The notes beneath the pieces are model-generated. The model did not search any database, was not told the DNA's origin, and saw only the letters and a list, made by a program, of their open reading frames with translations. A stretch of DNA of 64,000 nt, taken from Talinum fruticosum (Eukaryota; Streptophyta; Magnoliopsida; Caryophyllales; Talinaceae). Positions 1 through 11,587 of the stretch are shown piece after piece (positions within the stretch are counted from its first letter, which is position 1; the number at the start of each line of letters is the position of its first letter). The stretch spans positions 12,915,501 to 12,979,500 of the forward strand of contig JAITYX010000003.1 of NCBI GenBank assembly GCA_021018815.1, written 5' to 3'. Position numbers and translations under genes: made by a program.

Positions 1-809
1 CTTATCTACTCTCTCTTTTCTTAATCAAAAATGTCGAAAATAGGTTCTCAGCCTGATTTTCTTGGCTCGCCACCAAGAAACCCCGCACAAAAAGCCCGGA
101 AGGCCCTTTAAATTCAAAACCTCTTGTCACTCTGCACCTTGCGCTGGATGATAAATTCTTCCCAACCACAAAATTTTCGTGGTTGTCTCACATACAATCG
201 ACCGGGGTCTACAACTTTCTTTGTTTCAGCGAGTTCATTTATCCTAAACTTGTATCCGAGTTTTACACTCATCTTTCCAGCTCCGAAGGTATTCTAACCT
301 CTAGAGTTCGGAACATCACTGTTCGAATCAATACTTCCCTCCTCCATCGTCCTGTTCAAAGTATCATCCCTTTTCTTGAACAGCAATCCAATACCATTCA
401 ATGAGGTCGCTGACGACTTCTTTGAAAAGTACGCCAAAGAGTTCCTCGGGTCACGCAAAAACTTTTTGTGACCCAACAAAAGTCATCTTCCGTGTTTCTT
501 GCGATGAGAACCTTCTTCTCACAAAGCATTCCAGCAAGGAGAACCCCAACTCCAAGCATCTTAAAGCTCTTTTTGATATTCTAGAGGGCTACGAAGTATG
601 CCTCTTTCCCGCTGTCATCAAGCAAATGGCAGCTGTGGCGGCTCGGACTCGGAACAAGAAGAACACCCCTCTTCCCTTCGGTGCTCTTCTCACTCTTATT
701 TTCAAACAGTTCAAAGTTCCTCTTCCCTCGGATCCGAACGCCGTTTCGAGGCCGCCATTGTAGTCGGTAAAAAGGAACTTCTTGGGTACGGATACTAGGA
801 AACCAAACC

Positions 810-1854
810 TGATGTGTAGTGGCGGAAGCAAAGAAAAAGTAGAGAAAACCGCAAGATGTGCAGCTGGGCAGAATAGGGCCTGATTGCGCAGTCTTGGGAG
901 ATCGGGTGAAAGGTGGGGCAAAAGTGCTTGTTCTTGGCTGAAATTTGGTGGGGAGGTAGGTAACTGGTAAAGGAAGTTTGTGACCAAGTTTCGTGTAATT
1001 TGGATAAGGGGAACTCCCTGAACAGATAGCCTGAAGTTGATGCAACCGGCTGGCTGTACAGATTGACACCCTTTGTTTGGTTTTGATGTGGAGGATGGAA
1101 GGGTTCTTGGATACGGCTGAAATTTGGAGGAATGGAAGTAGATGGATTGGAATGATAGTGGTTAAAATTTGGAGTGAAATGGCTGGGTGGTTTGTGAGAT
1201 ATGGGCTGGTGAAGTGAGGGATAGTACCAAGGCTCGGCTCGGATACGAGCAACACCACCGAGTGAACCAAGGGCGCTCCTAAGCGATCCGGATACAGCAA
1301 CACCACCGGGACTTAAGAGACTCAAAGAACACCACCGTGATGCCAAGCACGGATACAGCTTTGAGGATTTAAAAACGAGCAATCCAGCTCAAGAGTATAA
1401 ACTCAAATATATTCATCAAAAAGTGTTTTTACAATGAAGCACATGAGCTGAATATATAATGCCTTGCCTTGGCATTTTACATAACCGAAACTATGCTGAA
1501 AATAAAGACAAATTGGAAATGAAACTAATTAGATTCTTTTCCTCTCCTTCAAGCTACTCTTAGTTCATTTCTAGCCAAGCATTATCAAATTGGGAACATG
1601 TGGCTACGGTGGCTTTTCCCCTTTGCCAAGCCACTAACAACCCCCTTCCACTTTAGAAAATGCTTCTAGAAGATGTTGTACCAGCTTTCCTTGATGCCCT
1701 TGTTTCGAACTATGCTTGAAGTAGAGAAGTATGGACCGTTTTATTTATGCACAAGTGGTAGCGCCCTTGGACTTAGCACATGTGGACCTCATTACGCACC
1801 ATAGTGACGATGACACTAGGTTTTGGATTCCCGCCCACTAGCAACTCTCCATCA
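810..1854 (-). mobile_element. Solo LTR F, TGATG...CATCA family
   Basis: Read on the plus strand it starts TGATGTGTAGTGGCGG and ends CTCTCCATCA. It is flanked by perfect 5-bp duplications AAACC (805-809 and 1855-1859). At 1045 bp it is about 230 bp shorter than full-length relatives, so it has internal deletions. Removing it with one AAACC rejoins the env-position ORF in the same order as in copy C. No internal region is present, so it is a recombined solo LTR. Confidence 0.95.
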
Positions 1855-2487
1855 AAACCCGGTGTCCGGATCCACAGCTCGAGCCGAGGCCACCCTCTCC
1901 GCCTCGGACTTAGATTGAAACGCCTCTGTCTCTTCCTCGCTCCACCTGGTAGCACCTCCACCTCAGGTGCTTCTAAAACTCTTTCTTCCATTTTGTCCAC
2001 TGCTTTCATGGACAAAATTTCTTATGTGTCCTTGGAACTCAAGGACCTTCTCCGGTCAATCAAGACTATCTTCCAGTCTATGACCATCAACCAGAAAACC
2101 ACCCAATCTCAAATAAGAGAGCAGCAGGACGTGCTCCTTGAGATGAAAGCTCGGTAAAGGAGCAAAGGGAGCTTCTCGAGCTCCTTCGAGAGAGAAGATC
2201 CAAGGCGGCTCAGGATCCAGGTAACTCGGATACTTCGAGGAATCCTCGAGCCTCGCCAAGCCGTCCTCGGACAGAGAAGGAGAAGAAGAAGAAGAAGCAG
2301 AAGAAGCGGAGGAGCTCGCGGCTAAGGCAACTCCTTCCGATCAAGGCGAGTTAGAAGGACAAGGAGAACCCGAAGGACAAGGAGCGAAGAATCGATGGTC
2401 CGGGTGCTCCTAAAGCGTAACCAAAAGTGATAAGCTCGGACAGTAGTCTGAGTGGGTAAGAAGAACCTACTGATCAAGGACAGACAG

Positions 2488-3769
2488 TGATGTGTAGTGG
2501 CGGAAGCAAAGAAAAAGTAGAGAAAACCGCAAGAAGCACAACCGGCCAGAATGCAGCCTGCGTGCGCAATCTTGGCAGATTGGGTGAAAGGTGGGGCAAA
2601 AGTGCTTGGTCTTGGCTGAAATTTGGAGGGAAGTAGGTAACTGGTAAATGAAGGTCGTGACCAAGTTTCGTTGAATTTGGATAAGGGAAACTCCCTGAAC
2701 AGATAGCCTGAAGTTGATGCAACCGGCTGGTCTGTACGGACGGACACCCTTTGTTTGGTTTCAGTGTGGAGGATGGAGGTGTTCTTGGATGGAGCTGAAA
2801 ATTGGAGGAATGGTAGTAGATGGACTGGAAGGATTGTGGTTAAAATTTGGAGTGAAATGGCTGGGTAGATTGTGAGATATGAATTGGTGAAATGAGGGGA
2901 TAAAACCAAGGTCCTAGCTCGGATACGTAAACACCACCGAGTAAGAACCGAGGGGCACCTTCAATCTGTCCGGATACGTAAACACCACCGGGAGATTGGA
3001 AGGACTCACAGGACACCACCTAGCTGCCACACTAGGATACAGCAATGAGAATTCCAAAAGGTGAGCAAATCCAGCTCGAGTATAAACTCATATATTTCAG
3101 CAAAAGGTGATTTACAATGAAGCTCATGAGCTGATTATATAATGCCTTGCTATGGCATTTTACATAACCGAATGCAAGCTGAAAGTATAACAGAATTCAA
3201 GCTGAAAATAATGCAAAAACAAAATGCTAACTAACAATATTCCTTTCCCTCCCTCCAAGCCAAGCTAGGGTGAATTCTAGCCAAGCATTTCAAAATTGGG
3301 AACATGTGGCTATGGCTTGTTTTCCCCTTCTCCAAGCTCTTTGATTCTTGATGCTTCTAGAATGCTTAGTCATCATCTCCTTTTGTAGCTCATCATTCGG
3401 CTAAAGCATCCTCATGGACCGACCATGATTTAGGCATCAACTTATTTATGTACCACGAGCATAACATAGCAACATTCCCGGCCTTGATTAGAACAAACCT
3501 TCTTGCTTGACCATGGAGATTTTAGGTGGCTACTCTCACTAATCTTCTCAACTAAATTGGTAATCAATTATTTATAAACAAAATCATAAGAGCTTAGTGA
3601 CTTTGAGAACCATCATCCTCCGGAATCCACTAACATCAAACGCTTGTATTTTGAGCCCTTCCCTTGATCATGGAGTAAGCAAACATTTCCAGCTGAACAC
3701 TAAACATACAAAGCTTCACAACATGAATAATATTCAGCTCAAAACAGAAGGTTGCCCACTCTCCATCGA
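2488..3769 (-). mobile_element. Solo LTR G, TGATG...CATCA family
   Basis: This is a full-size LTR (1282 bp) with target duplication GACAG at 2483-2487 and 3770-3774. Its last bases read CATCGA instead of CATCA, a one-base change at the terminus. It lies in the tail of the env-position ORF of copy E. Confidence 0.92.
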
Positions 3770-3870
3770 GACAGCAGCAAGTCGCCCGAGCACACACCTC
3801 CAGTCGTTGAGTTCTAAGAGGATGAGCCTCCGGACGACCTAGTTCCGGGACAGCCACTCACAACCGAGTT

Positions 3871-4366
3871 GATACTAGCGATTCTTGTACTCACTCCGCC
3901 GCCCTCAAGCACATCGTCAAGATCTTATCGGCGTCGGCGCACCACTCGTCCTTCCTCCTCAACCCCGACCGATCCATCCCCTCCTTAATTTCTTAGTGTT
4001 TACTTTACAACATTTCATGTTTTCTCTTTTGTCCGGACATCAAATATGTACTTCTCGTTGTATTCTTCCCATTTTTTTGTTTTTGTTTGAAAGGCAAGGG
4101 GAGAATAGATAAGAAAAAATTTGTTGTTTTGTTTAGGGGAATCTCTCTCACCCTCTCGTAAATATTTTTCTTTGACGTTAATGAAGTAAATACATTTCAT
4201 TAATAATTGTTGTCTATCCGCATTTATCTCTTTTCTTGCTTTGATAGCTATGAAATCTTAAGTTATCTTCTCAACGAAGTTTGCAAATCAGATTTATATC
4301 ACTAACAAACAAATCAGATTTATATCACTAACAAAGTTTTTGTCTAAGTATAGAATGCCTTTCATC
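3871..4366 (+). other. Sirevirus 3' noncoding region with extra polypurine tract and 26-bp tandem repeat
   Basis: No credible ORF is present. An upstream purine run, AAGGCAAGGGGAGAA (about 4092-4106), precedes the LTR-proximal tract by roughly 270 bp, and the same arrangement is in copy C at about 34012. Repeated polypurine tracts are a known trait of Sireviruses. A 26-bp unit (AAATCAGATTTATATCACTA...) is tandemly duplicated at 4285-4336; copy C has a single unit. Confidence 0.7.
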
Positions 4367-4378
4367 AAAAGGGGAGAT
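4367..4378 (+). other. Polypurine tract of copy E
   Basis: AAAAGGGGAGAT lies immediately before the LTR start TGAAG. It primes plus-strand DNA synthesis in LTR elements. Confidence 0.9.
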
Positions 4379-5967
4379 TGAAGACTCGGACTTTATACTT
4401 ACACTTTTCCGAGTTCCATCGAGGAATCGGGTATAAGACTTCATCTCTTATAGGGTTTTGATTTCAAGTCATTCCATGTGCCATAGAAACTTTTCCGAGT
4501 GATATAACATTTTCTCCGAGTGTTATAAAAACTATTATATATGTTTATGCTCGACTCTAACCGACTCGAAATCATATTTCTACATGCGACTTCACACTCG
4601 GCTTTGAGTCACTCAATGCTCGGATATATCGCATGTTCAAACACTTTATTTCACGCACATAAACTCAGGTCCGACTTCATGTTACAGGAATTACATTGTT
4701 CCAAGTCAGCATATTTAGTTTGAACTTTGTTTAGTTTAGATCAAGTTTGTTTACTCCGATCTTTTACTTTGCCTTGATTATCTTCTAGACTAACTAAGAT
4801 GGAATTTTGAGTATCTTGGATATTAGACTCGAAAAATTCCATTCCTTTTCCGACTCGGATAATTAGTCATTTAATTATCTTAATTATGTTATTATCTCGT
4901 ATCTAATCTTGGACCAAAGTATTTTATACTTTGAGAACCAAATTGATTTACTTTTGTAGGTTATTCAAATGAGGCTATCCTAATTTTGAATTGCAAAAGT
5001 AACCAGACTTCAAAACGTCAAATCACCAGCGAGACAAGGCTTTTTCCACCTCCGACCTAGCCCCGGACACTCGTGTCGGGGTTGTCCGTTTCCAAAGCTG
5101 GAAAACTGCAATACCAAGCTCAACGGTGGTTCCACCTTATTTTTTAAAGACACCACCAAGTGGTTTTGAGACTTCCAAAGGAGTCAAGAGCCGTTGCCCA
5201 ACGTTCATATCTCAACGGATATTTTCCGAGTGACTCGGAAAATCCATTACAATGGTCACAAGGGACTTCTAGTCGAAGATGGACACAACGGCTAAGCTGC
5301 TTGGTCATCTATAAATACAAGCCAACTTCCAAGACTTGAAGATTGCTTGAACCAACTGTTAATACACATACTTGAGCAAAAGTCATTGTATTCATTCTCA
5401 ATCTTCTACCGACAACTCCAATTCCGTATTTATTATTTCTCCGAGTTGTTAAGGTCTTGTACTCGATTACAAACACTTTCTTTCTTACTCTCTCAGTAAG
5501 GTCCCTTGACCGAGCCGTAAGGGTTAACTCAGGTCGGTTGTCCCTAACTCGTAAGGGTTATCTCGAGTTAGGAAGTACTAGATCGAGATAAGGGAATTTC
5601 TGAGTCTAGGAAAAACTTATAAGGAGTTGTTGAAGGGAGCAACTCAGTTTACTATATTTTGTGGACTCAAAATAGTGGATTTGACTTCGTGCTTGGATTA
5701 GCACGGTCCGTGGTTTTCTCGCCCAGTAGGGTTTCCACGTACTTTCGAGTCATTACTTTTCGAGTGCATTATAGACTCGGACAGTTTCAGAATTCTACAT
5801 AACCTCGTTTCTTCACTCTTCACTAAATTATGAGTTAGTACTTTTTGAGCTCATCCTTAACCGTCGCTCACCTCGGATTCATATCTATTTTAAATTTCAA
5901 GCAAATTTCATCATCACCCTATTCACCCCCTTTAGGGCGACTTAGCCTCTCCCGGAGCAAACCTTCA
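4379..5967 (+). repeat. 3' LTR of Sirevirus copy E
   Basis: This 1589-bp LTR begins TGAAGACTCGG and ends AACCTTCA, with short terminal inverted repeats TGAAG/CTTCA. It shares the full layout of the C and P LTRs: an AT-rich U3, a palindrome centred at 5232, a TATA box and a T/C-rich 3' end. No primer-binding site follows, so this is the downstream LTR. Confidence 0.93.
5309..5318 (+). promoter_or_regulatory. LTR TATA box (copy E)
   Basis: CTATAAATAC has exact positional counterparts CTATAAATAG in the other Sirevirus LTRs at 9135, 35391 and 63301. Confidence 0.7.
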
Positions 5968-7750
5968 GCAATTATTTTAGAAGTCCCGGGATCTTATTTT
6001 CTAATTAAGGACTAAATGATTTTAGGGTTGTGATTTTTCGAGTGTGGCTTTAGGGCTAGATCGGTGTGAAAACACCAATTTTGACCAAAGCCACCATCGC
6101 TATCCCACGGTGTTAGCCGTAGCCTCGCACTGGGGAAGGCGGGCGCCGGCAAGAGGCTATGGCCGGTGAAGACAGCCTTGGTCTTTACTCGTGAGCAGAT
6201 CCAGATCCTAACGCCATTTTTCCCGTAGCCGAGAAACACCGAGATGCGAATTTGTGTAGAATAAAGCATAAAAAAGTAGTCGCCAGCTAGTTTTTAGGGA
6301 AGAAAAACTAACGTAAACAAAATTTGCTCTTCTAATCTTAGTATGTGTAAACTAAGACTGAAAGAGGCTAAAAGATGACTCCATCGAGTCTTGAACCAAG
6401 AATCGAATTCGGGGCGAGGGTACGAAATGTAGGGACAAACCCTCTCGTTCCGCCCGTCCGAAGACATCTATTACTTGTACGAGTAGTGTGTTAATAAAGA
6501 TGTAAGAAAGGAAGCATACAACATGCAAAATGAAATTAAAGCAACCAAAACATAGTAAAGAAAGTAATAAAGAAAAGCGATAAAGAAAGCGATAAAATAA
6601 AGAAAAACGGGAAATAAAAGATTACATCGGTTGGGGAGAAAATTAAAGCAATTACATCTCTTAAACCACAATACGGAAAACGAATAAAATAGAAATAAAT
6701 ATAACCGTTTGAAGGCTAAAATATGGCCCTCAGGTTGTCCCACCCTGTTGATCTACATCTCCTCGCTGGATCTCTTGATGCAATAACAATCGAAGAAAAG
6801 GGCTAGTTTTGTGAATTTTATCTAGGTTATGGTAGTGATAAGGTGAATGAGTGCTTAGAGATCAGAATAATCGAATACTCTTTAGCTCTTTGCACAGATT
6901 CAACAAGTATGTAAAGAAGATGAATGTTCAAGATCAATTTTAACAGAGTAACGTTTAGATGAGAGTATTATGGTTAGCTTTCGCAGCGTGATGCTAAGGC
7001 AGGAAGCCGTATCGGAATCGAGCCATATGTCTCTATTTATAGGAGAGGACCTCGGTCACAAATGACCTAGGATTTGCCTCCATTCGGTCGTCCAAACAAG
7101 TGAAATAAAACCGGGCCATTCCTTAAGAGATAAAACCGGATCAAAAGATGATAAAATCGGATAGAACCAGGTTAAAAGAGAGAAGGCGAGCGCCACCCAA
7201 CTGGACCTTCCTAGGGTTTCGTGCCCTAGTTGTGCCTCCGAGGACTCTCCAAGCTCAAAACGCAACGTTCCACCATGCTTCTAGAAGGCGGACATCGGCC
7301 TCACGACGTTGTTTAGGGAAAAAGCTTATAGCCTTGTGTGAGCTGTCTCATGAAGCTCAAAGTGTAGCACTTTGATGCTCCTCATCATGAAATGCAACGC
7401 TTTAACATCGTCTTCAAGTCTTCAGCTCCTTCTCGGATTTGGAAAAAAGTAGAATACGATATTTTGTACTTGGAATTTCCAGGCACACATCATGGAACTC
7501 TACAATCTCTAAAGGCTCGGCCCGGCTCTTGGATGATCTAAAAGAAAAGAGGATTTGTGGAGTGACCCAAGGCAAAAGGTTATTTAAGTGGTGCTTGGAG
7601 GTTCTTTGTGGTTTATCGGCTTATATTGCACCAATCGATCACAATGCGGAATCCAAATCCGCAAACAGGACTCGGGATTATTATCGTTGGGCCAACAAAA
7701 CAAAACAAGAAATAACGAGATAAAGCACAACACTTTTTAGGTGTCTACGG
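5968..7750 (-). repeat. 3' LTR of Tat element H (partial)
   Basis: This segment matches 59757-61465 along its whole length, including the phrases beginning TTAGAAGTC, the minus-strand TATA, and the right part around GCAAACAGG. In element orientation the LTR start is probably near 7750, where the strand reads GTAGACACC, a common start of Tat LTRs; the terminal base is mutated. The left end is cut by Sirevirus E. AT-rich hydrophobic frames inside it are not genes. Confidence 0.75.
7033..7042 (-). promoter_or_regulatory. Minus-strand TATA box of Tat 3' LTR
   Basis: The minus strand reads CTATAAATAG, with an exact counterpart in the 5' LTR (60836-60845). It would drive minus-strand element transcription. 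Confidence 0.6.
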
Positions 7751-8198
7751 TTAATCCCTACTTTGATCGAGTCTATAAAGACGAAGGGTCAAAGTATACA
7801 CTAAAGGGTACTTACCTCGACTTATATAAGAAATTGTGTGATTCTTAGAATTGGTTGTAGTCAAACCTGAACTCCAAAGTGAGACCTGAACTTGATCGTG
7901 ATGCATGCGTTTTGAAGTTCGGTAAAAGGATCGTAAGCTTGGTTTGATCGAGCCTCAAGCTTGGCATGTTTCCATGCTTGAAACTCCGATCGTCTTTTGA
8001 TTTGAAACTTGGATAAATAATCTGTTATGCTAGCATACTTGTTAGTGCATAGCATACTTGTTTTATATGTTTGGATGACTTGACTGATTTGCCTATAAAA
8101 GGGGTGCATAGAGTGTTTAATTTTGCTCACCAATTCTTCATCTTACTTTTGTTCTCCTCTTGCATTTCCTCGCTTTGCTTCTTCTTGAAAACTAGTTG
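7751..8198 (+). other. Promoter and leader region of antisense gene 1
   Basis: No ORF is supported. The segment lies between the Tat 3' LTR and Sirevirus C and leads, once C is removed, into the plant-mobile-domain gene at 36.2 kb. It ends with a pyrimidine-rich leader at 8130-8190 typical of a plant 5' UTR. Confidence 0.5.
8093..8100 (+). promoter_or_regulatory. TATA box of antisense gene 1
   Basis: GCCTATAAAAGGGG is a strong plant TATA context on the plus strand, opposite to the Tat element's own transcription. Sirevirus C is inserted 99 bp downstream, in the presumed 5' UTR. Confidence 0.55.
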
Positions 8199-9252
8199 TG
8201 AAGACTCGGACTTTACAGATATATCATTCCGAGTACCATCAAGGAATCAGGTACAAACTTCATCTCTTGTAAGTTTTGATTACAAGTCATTCTAAGTGCT
8301 TTAGAAACTTTTCGAGTGATATAGAATCTTTTTGAGTGTTACGAAACTATTGCATATGTTTTCACTTGATTCCGACCGACTCGTAAAGCATACTCTTGCT
8401 TATCTTTTCACACTTAGTTTTGAGTCACTCGGACAACACTCAAACTTATCGCATGTTCAAATATTTTCTCTAACGTACATAAACTCAAGTCTGACTTTGT
8501 ATTCTAAGTTTGATTGAATTATAGTGTTAATTCATCCTTCTAAGTCGGCATGTCTCGTTTGAACTATACTTGTCTAGATCAAATTTCATTACTCCGATAT
8601 TCTTTATCGGACTTGTTTTACTTCTAGATCGACTCAGATGGAATTTGAGTATAATGGATATTAGACTCAGAAAATTCCACTCTTTCAAGACTCGGATAAT
8701 TAGGCACTTAATTACCTTAATTAAATTATTATCCGTGTCTAATCTTGGACCAAAGTATTTTATAATTTGAGAACCAAATTGATTTACTTTTGTAGGTTAT
8801 CTAAACGAGGTTATCCTATTTTTGAAATACAAAAGTAACCGGCTTCAAGCTGTCAATCATCAGCAGACAAGGCTTTTCTACTTCGACCAAGGCCCGGACA
8901 CTATGTCGTGGTTGTCCGTTTCCAAACCGGAAATCTTCAACGCTAAGCTCAACAATGGTTTCCACCCTACTTTTTAGACACCACCAGTGGATTGGGATAT
9001 CCAAAGGAGTCAAGAGCCGTTGCCCAACGTTCAAACCTCAACGGATATTTTGTGAGTCACTCGGAAAAACCTTTGCAACGGTCACAAAGGACTTCTAATC
9101 GAAGATAGTCAAAACGGCTAATCCGCTCGGTCATCTATAAATAGAAGCCACTTCACAAGATGAGAAGACTCGCTGAATCTATTGCTGAAATTATCTCTTT
9201 CTGTATAATTCTCATTCAATCTTCTACTTACAACTCCAACTCTGTACTTAAC

Positions 9253-10533
9253 TGATGTGTAGTGGCGGAAGCAAAGAAAAGAAGAGAAAACCGCAAGAAG
9301 CACAACCGGCTAGAATGCAGCCTGCGTGCGCAATCTGGGCAGATTGGGGAAATGGAGGGGCAAAGGTTCTTGGATTTAGCTAAAAATTGGTGGGAAGGAA
9401 GGTAACAGATGAAGGTTGATTGTGGTAAAATTTGGGAAATTTTGGAGTTGGGGAAGACCTTGATCTGCACGCCTGAAATGAGCAGCACTGGACTGGATGT
9501 TCAGGCTGACACCTTCTGTTTGGATCAAGGGTGAAGGACGGAGGGTTTCTTGGATGGAGCTGAAAATTAGAGGAATAGTAGTAGATGGACTGGAAGGATT
9601 GTGGTTAAAATTTGGAGTGAAATGGCTGGGTAGATTGTGAGATATGAGGCGGCAAAGTGAAGGGATAGAACCTTGACTCGGGCTCGGATACGAGCAACAC
9701 CACCGAGTGAATCAAGGGGCGCTCCTAAGTGGTCCGGATACAGCAACACCACCGGGACTCAAGAGACTCAAAGAACACCACCGTGATGCCAAGCACGGAT
9801 ACAGCTTTGAGGATTCAAAAATGAGCAATCCAGCTCAAGAGTTTAAACTCAAATATATTCATCAAAGGTGTATTACAATGAAGCACATGAGCTGAATTTA
9901 TAATGCCTTGCTTTGGCATTTACATAACCGAATGCAAGCTGAAAGCATAATAGAATTCAAGCTGAAAATAATGCAAAAACAAAATGCTAACTAACAATAT
10001 TCCTTTCCCTCCCTCCAAGCCAAGCTAGGGTGAATTCTAGCCAAGTATTCCAAAATTGGGAACATGTGGCTATGGCTTGTTTTCCCCTTCTCTAAGCTCC
10101 TTGATTCTTGATGCTTCTAGAATGCTTTTGTCATCATCTTCCTTTGTTGTCCATCATTCGGCTAAGGTCTCCCTTAGTAAATATGGACCGACCATAATAA
10201 GCACCAACTTATTTATGTACCTTGAGCATAACATAGCAACATTTCCGGCCTTGACTAGAACAAACCTTCTTGCTTGACCATGGAGATTTTAGGTGGCTAC
10301 TTTCACTAACCTTCTCAACTAAATTGGTAATTACTTATTTATGAACAAAATCATAAGAACTTAATAATCCGGACTCATCATCCTCCGGGATCCATTAGCA
10401 TCATGCGCTTGTTCTTTGAGCTTTTCCCTTGGTCATAAAATAAGCAAACATTTTCGGTTGACCATTAAGCAAACAAAGCTTCTCAACATGAATATTATTC
10501 AGCTCAAAACATAAGGCTGCCCACTCTCCATCA
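9253..10533 (-). repeat. 3' LTR of element A
   Basis: 1281 bp, TGATG...CATCA. In element orientation the U3 start continues the reading frame of the upstream ORF, and a GCATTATAAATT-type TATA lies mid-LTR. It carries three spaced GGTGGTGTT/GTATCC motifs. Confidence 0.95.
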
Positions 10534-10545
10534 TTCTCCCCTTGT
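10534..10545 (-). other. Polypurine tract of element A
   Basis: The minus strand reads ACAAGGGGAGAA directly before the 3' LTR. The identical tract occurs in J (41563-41574) and K (55987-55998). Confidence 0.9.
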
Positions 10546-10561
10546 AGGAGAGAATTTGCCC

Positions 10562-11587
10562 TCAAATTCGCATACATAGCATGCTCCGGGTGTAAAAAAA
10601 TCTGGTCGTGTTGGAGCTTATGTTGAGAACAAAATTGGAGTGTCCTCGTACACCCATGCAGTCGGTGAGTTGTAGGTACGAGCTTCGGCCATGCTGCCAG
10701 CCCGGATGCTCCTCGGGTATGCTTATGGTGTAGGGGTTGCCTTGATCATCAAGTAGTTCATCATTAGGTACATTAATCCACAAGCATTTAGGAAGATAAA
10801 CAACTTCCTTTAGCGTCAATTCTGCCCATGGATTTTCTGTTTCCTCTTCCCGGTCGGCTACCCATAAATCATCACCATTGGGATCCAAATCAAATTCTGT
10901 CCGGGTAAAACAAATGACTCTCGGGATAAGGATTTTTGGGCTTGGGAAATGTTTTTGTGGCGGTAAATGAAATGGAATTTTGGGTGGGGAAACAAGGCTG
11001 TTTGTAGCTTGTGGCTTGGTGGTGAACGGGTGGAAATTTTGTGGGAAGTTCTTGGTTATGCATGGAGGTAAACGGATGTGTTTGTGGTAAGGCTCAAACT
11101 CTTTTTGCTTGTCTTTGAGGAGAGGTTCCTTAAGCACAAACAAAAGGTCATTTTGGGAGGAAGAGTTTTGTGGCTTCGGTTTGTATTGGCTAGGAGGCAA
11201 GGGGGCTAATGTGATTTTCTTTCCATCCTTGGTGAAGGTGTAGGTATTCTTGAAACCATCATGTGTCACCCTTCGGTCATATAGCCAAGGTCTCCCAAGT
11301 AATATATGGCAAGCATCCATAGGAATCACATCACACCACAACTCATCATGGTAGTGCTTACCAATACTAAATGAAAGAAGACAACGAGAATTAACTTGAA
11401 GTCCTTTACCTTGACTAAGCCATTGGACATTATAGGGGTGAGGGTGGACCGAAGCATGGAGTCTAAGCTTGTCTACCATCATAGAGGCAGCCACATTAGC
11501 ACAACTACCTCCATCAATGATAATGGAACACACCTTGTCTTGGACCGTGCCCCTTGTGTGAAAAATGATGTTCACGTTGCTCCTCAT
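10562..11587 (-). CDS. Element A protease plus unassigned tail ORF
   Basis: This 341-codon open frame has a retropepsin-type aspartic protease over residues about 10-125, with the active-site motif IIIDGGS, the HILLGRPW motif near the domain end and DRRVTHDGF after it. This is the Ty3/gypsy protease pattern. A proline-rich linker follows (about 130-225). Then comes a tail with one copy of the unassigned module (residues 257-296, 10700-10819, with YLPK). In B the equivalent tail has two modules, and A looks like a fusion of the first and second, probably by internal deletion. A +1 shift near 11555 separates it from gag. The protein is probably part of a gag-protease polyprotein rather than separately started. 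Confidence 0.75.
   Translation of the reverse strand: MRSNVNIIFHTRGTVQDKVCSIIIDGGSCANVAASMMVDKLRLHASVHPHPYNVQWLSQGKGLQVNSRCLLSFSIGKHYHDELWCDVIPMDACHILLGRPWLYDRRVTHDGFKNTYTFTKDGKKITLAPLPPSQYKPKPQNSSSQNDLLFVLKEPLLKDKQKEFEPYHKHIRLPPCITKNFPQNFHPFTTKPQATNSLVSPPKIPFHLPPQKHFPSPKILIPRVICFTRTEFDLDPNGDDLWVADREEETENPWAELTLKEVVYLPKCLWINVPNDELLDDQGNPYTISIPEEHPGWQHGRSSYLQLTDCMGVRGHSNFVLNISSNTTRFFYTRSMLCMRI

Larger units (their letters stand above)
31..3870 (+). pseudogene. Env-position ORF downstream of pol (Sirevirus extra ORF), broken
   Basis: The frame begins with ATG at 31 (MSKIGSQPDFLG) and aligns with the copy at 27437-33780. The shared core includes KYAKEF, a segment ending EGYEV, a proline/serine-rich stretch and a glutamine/glutamate-rich tail. 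The position between the RNase H end and the 3' LTR is that of the env-like ORF of Sireviruses. The core also resembles the plant 'putative transposon protein' domain (Transposase_32 type); both assignments are inference. No signal peptide or fusion-peptide-like segment is visible, so an envelope function is not supported. Multiple stops and frameshifts and two LTR insertions make it non-functional. Confidence 0.7.
1..5967 (+). mobile_element. Sirevirus-type Ty1/copia element, 3' part (copy E)
   Basis: This is the 3' end of a Ty1/copia element; the rest lies off the left edge. It holds the extra ORF that follows pol, a noncoding stretch, a polypurine tract and a complete 3' LTR. Sequence and order match copy C (27437-35962). 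The SIRE/Maximus assignment comes from copy C, whose gag, integrase and RNase H are recognisable. Two solo LTRs of another family (810-1854 and 2488-3769) interrupt it. Right of the LTR the sequence switches to the Tat LTR. Its first five bases, GCAAT, are the presumed target-site duplication; the left partner is outside the window. The element is inserted in the Tat LTR, because the uninterrupted equivalent is at about 59757. Confidence 0.9.

Noticed and set aside
581..1382. Long Pro/Ser-rich frames on both strands at about 0.6-1.4, 2.3-2.9, 9.2-9.8, 12.9-13.3, 14.8-15.5, 19.9-20.4, 39.3-39.9, 40.1-40.8, 43.8-44.4, 51.3-51.9 and 54.7-55.2 kb
   Set aside because: All are the same LTR sequence of the TGATG family translated in several frames. 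They cross LTR boundaries and vary freely.
2281..2310. GAA/AAG-rich run as a microsatellite of interest, also at 33510-33600
   Set aside because: It is the Glu/Lys-rich end of the env-position ORF in both Sirevirus copies, ordinary low complexity.
6471..6743. Minus-strand hydrophobic 90-codon frame in the Tat LTR (and its partner at 60268-60465)
   Set aside because: It recurs because the LTR recurs. The sequence is Phe/Leu/Tyr-rich because the DNA is AAA/GAAA-rich. No start context or domain.
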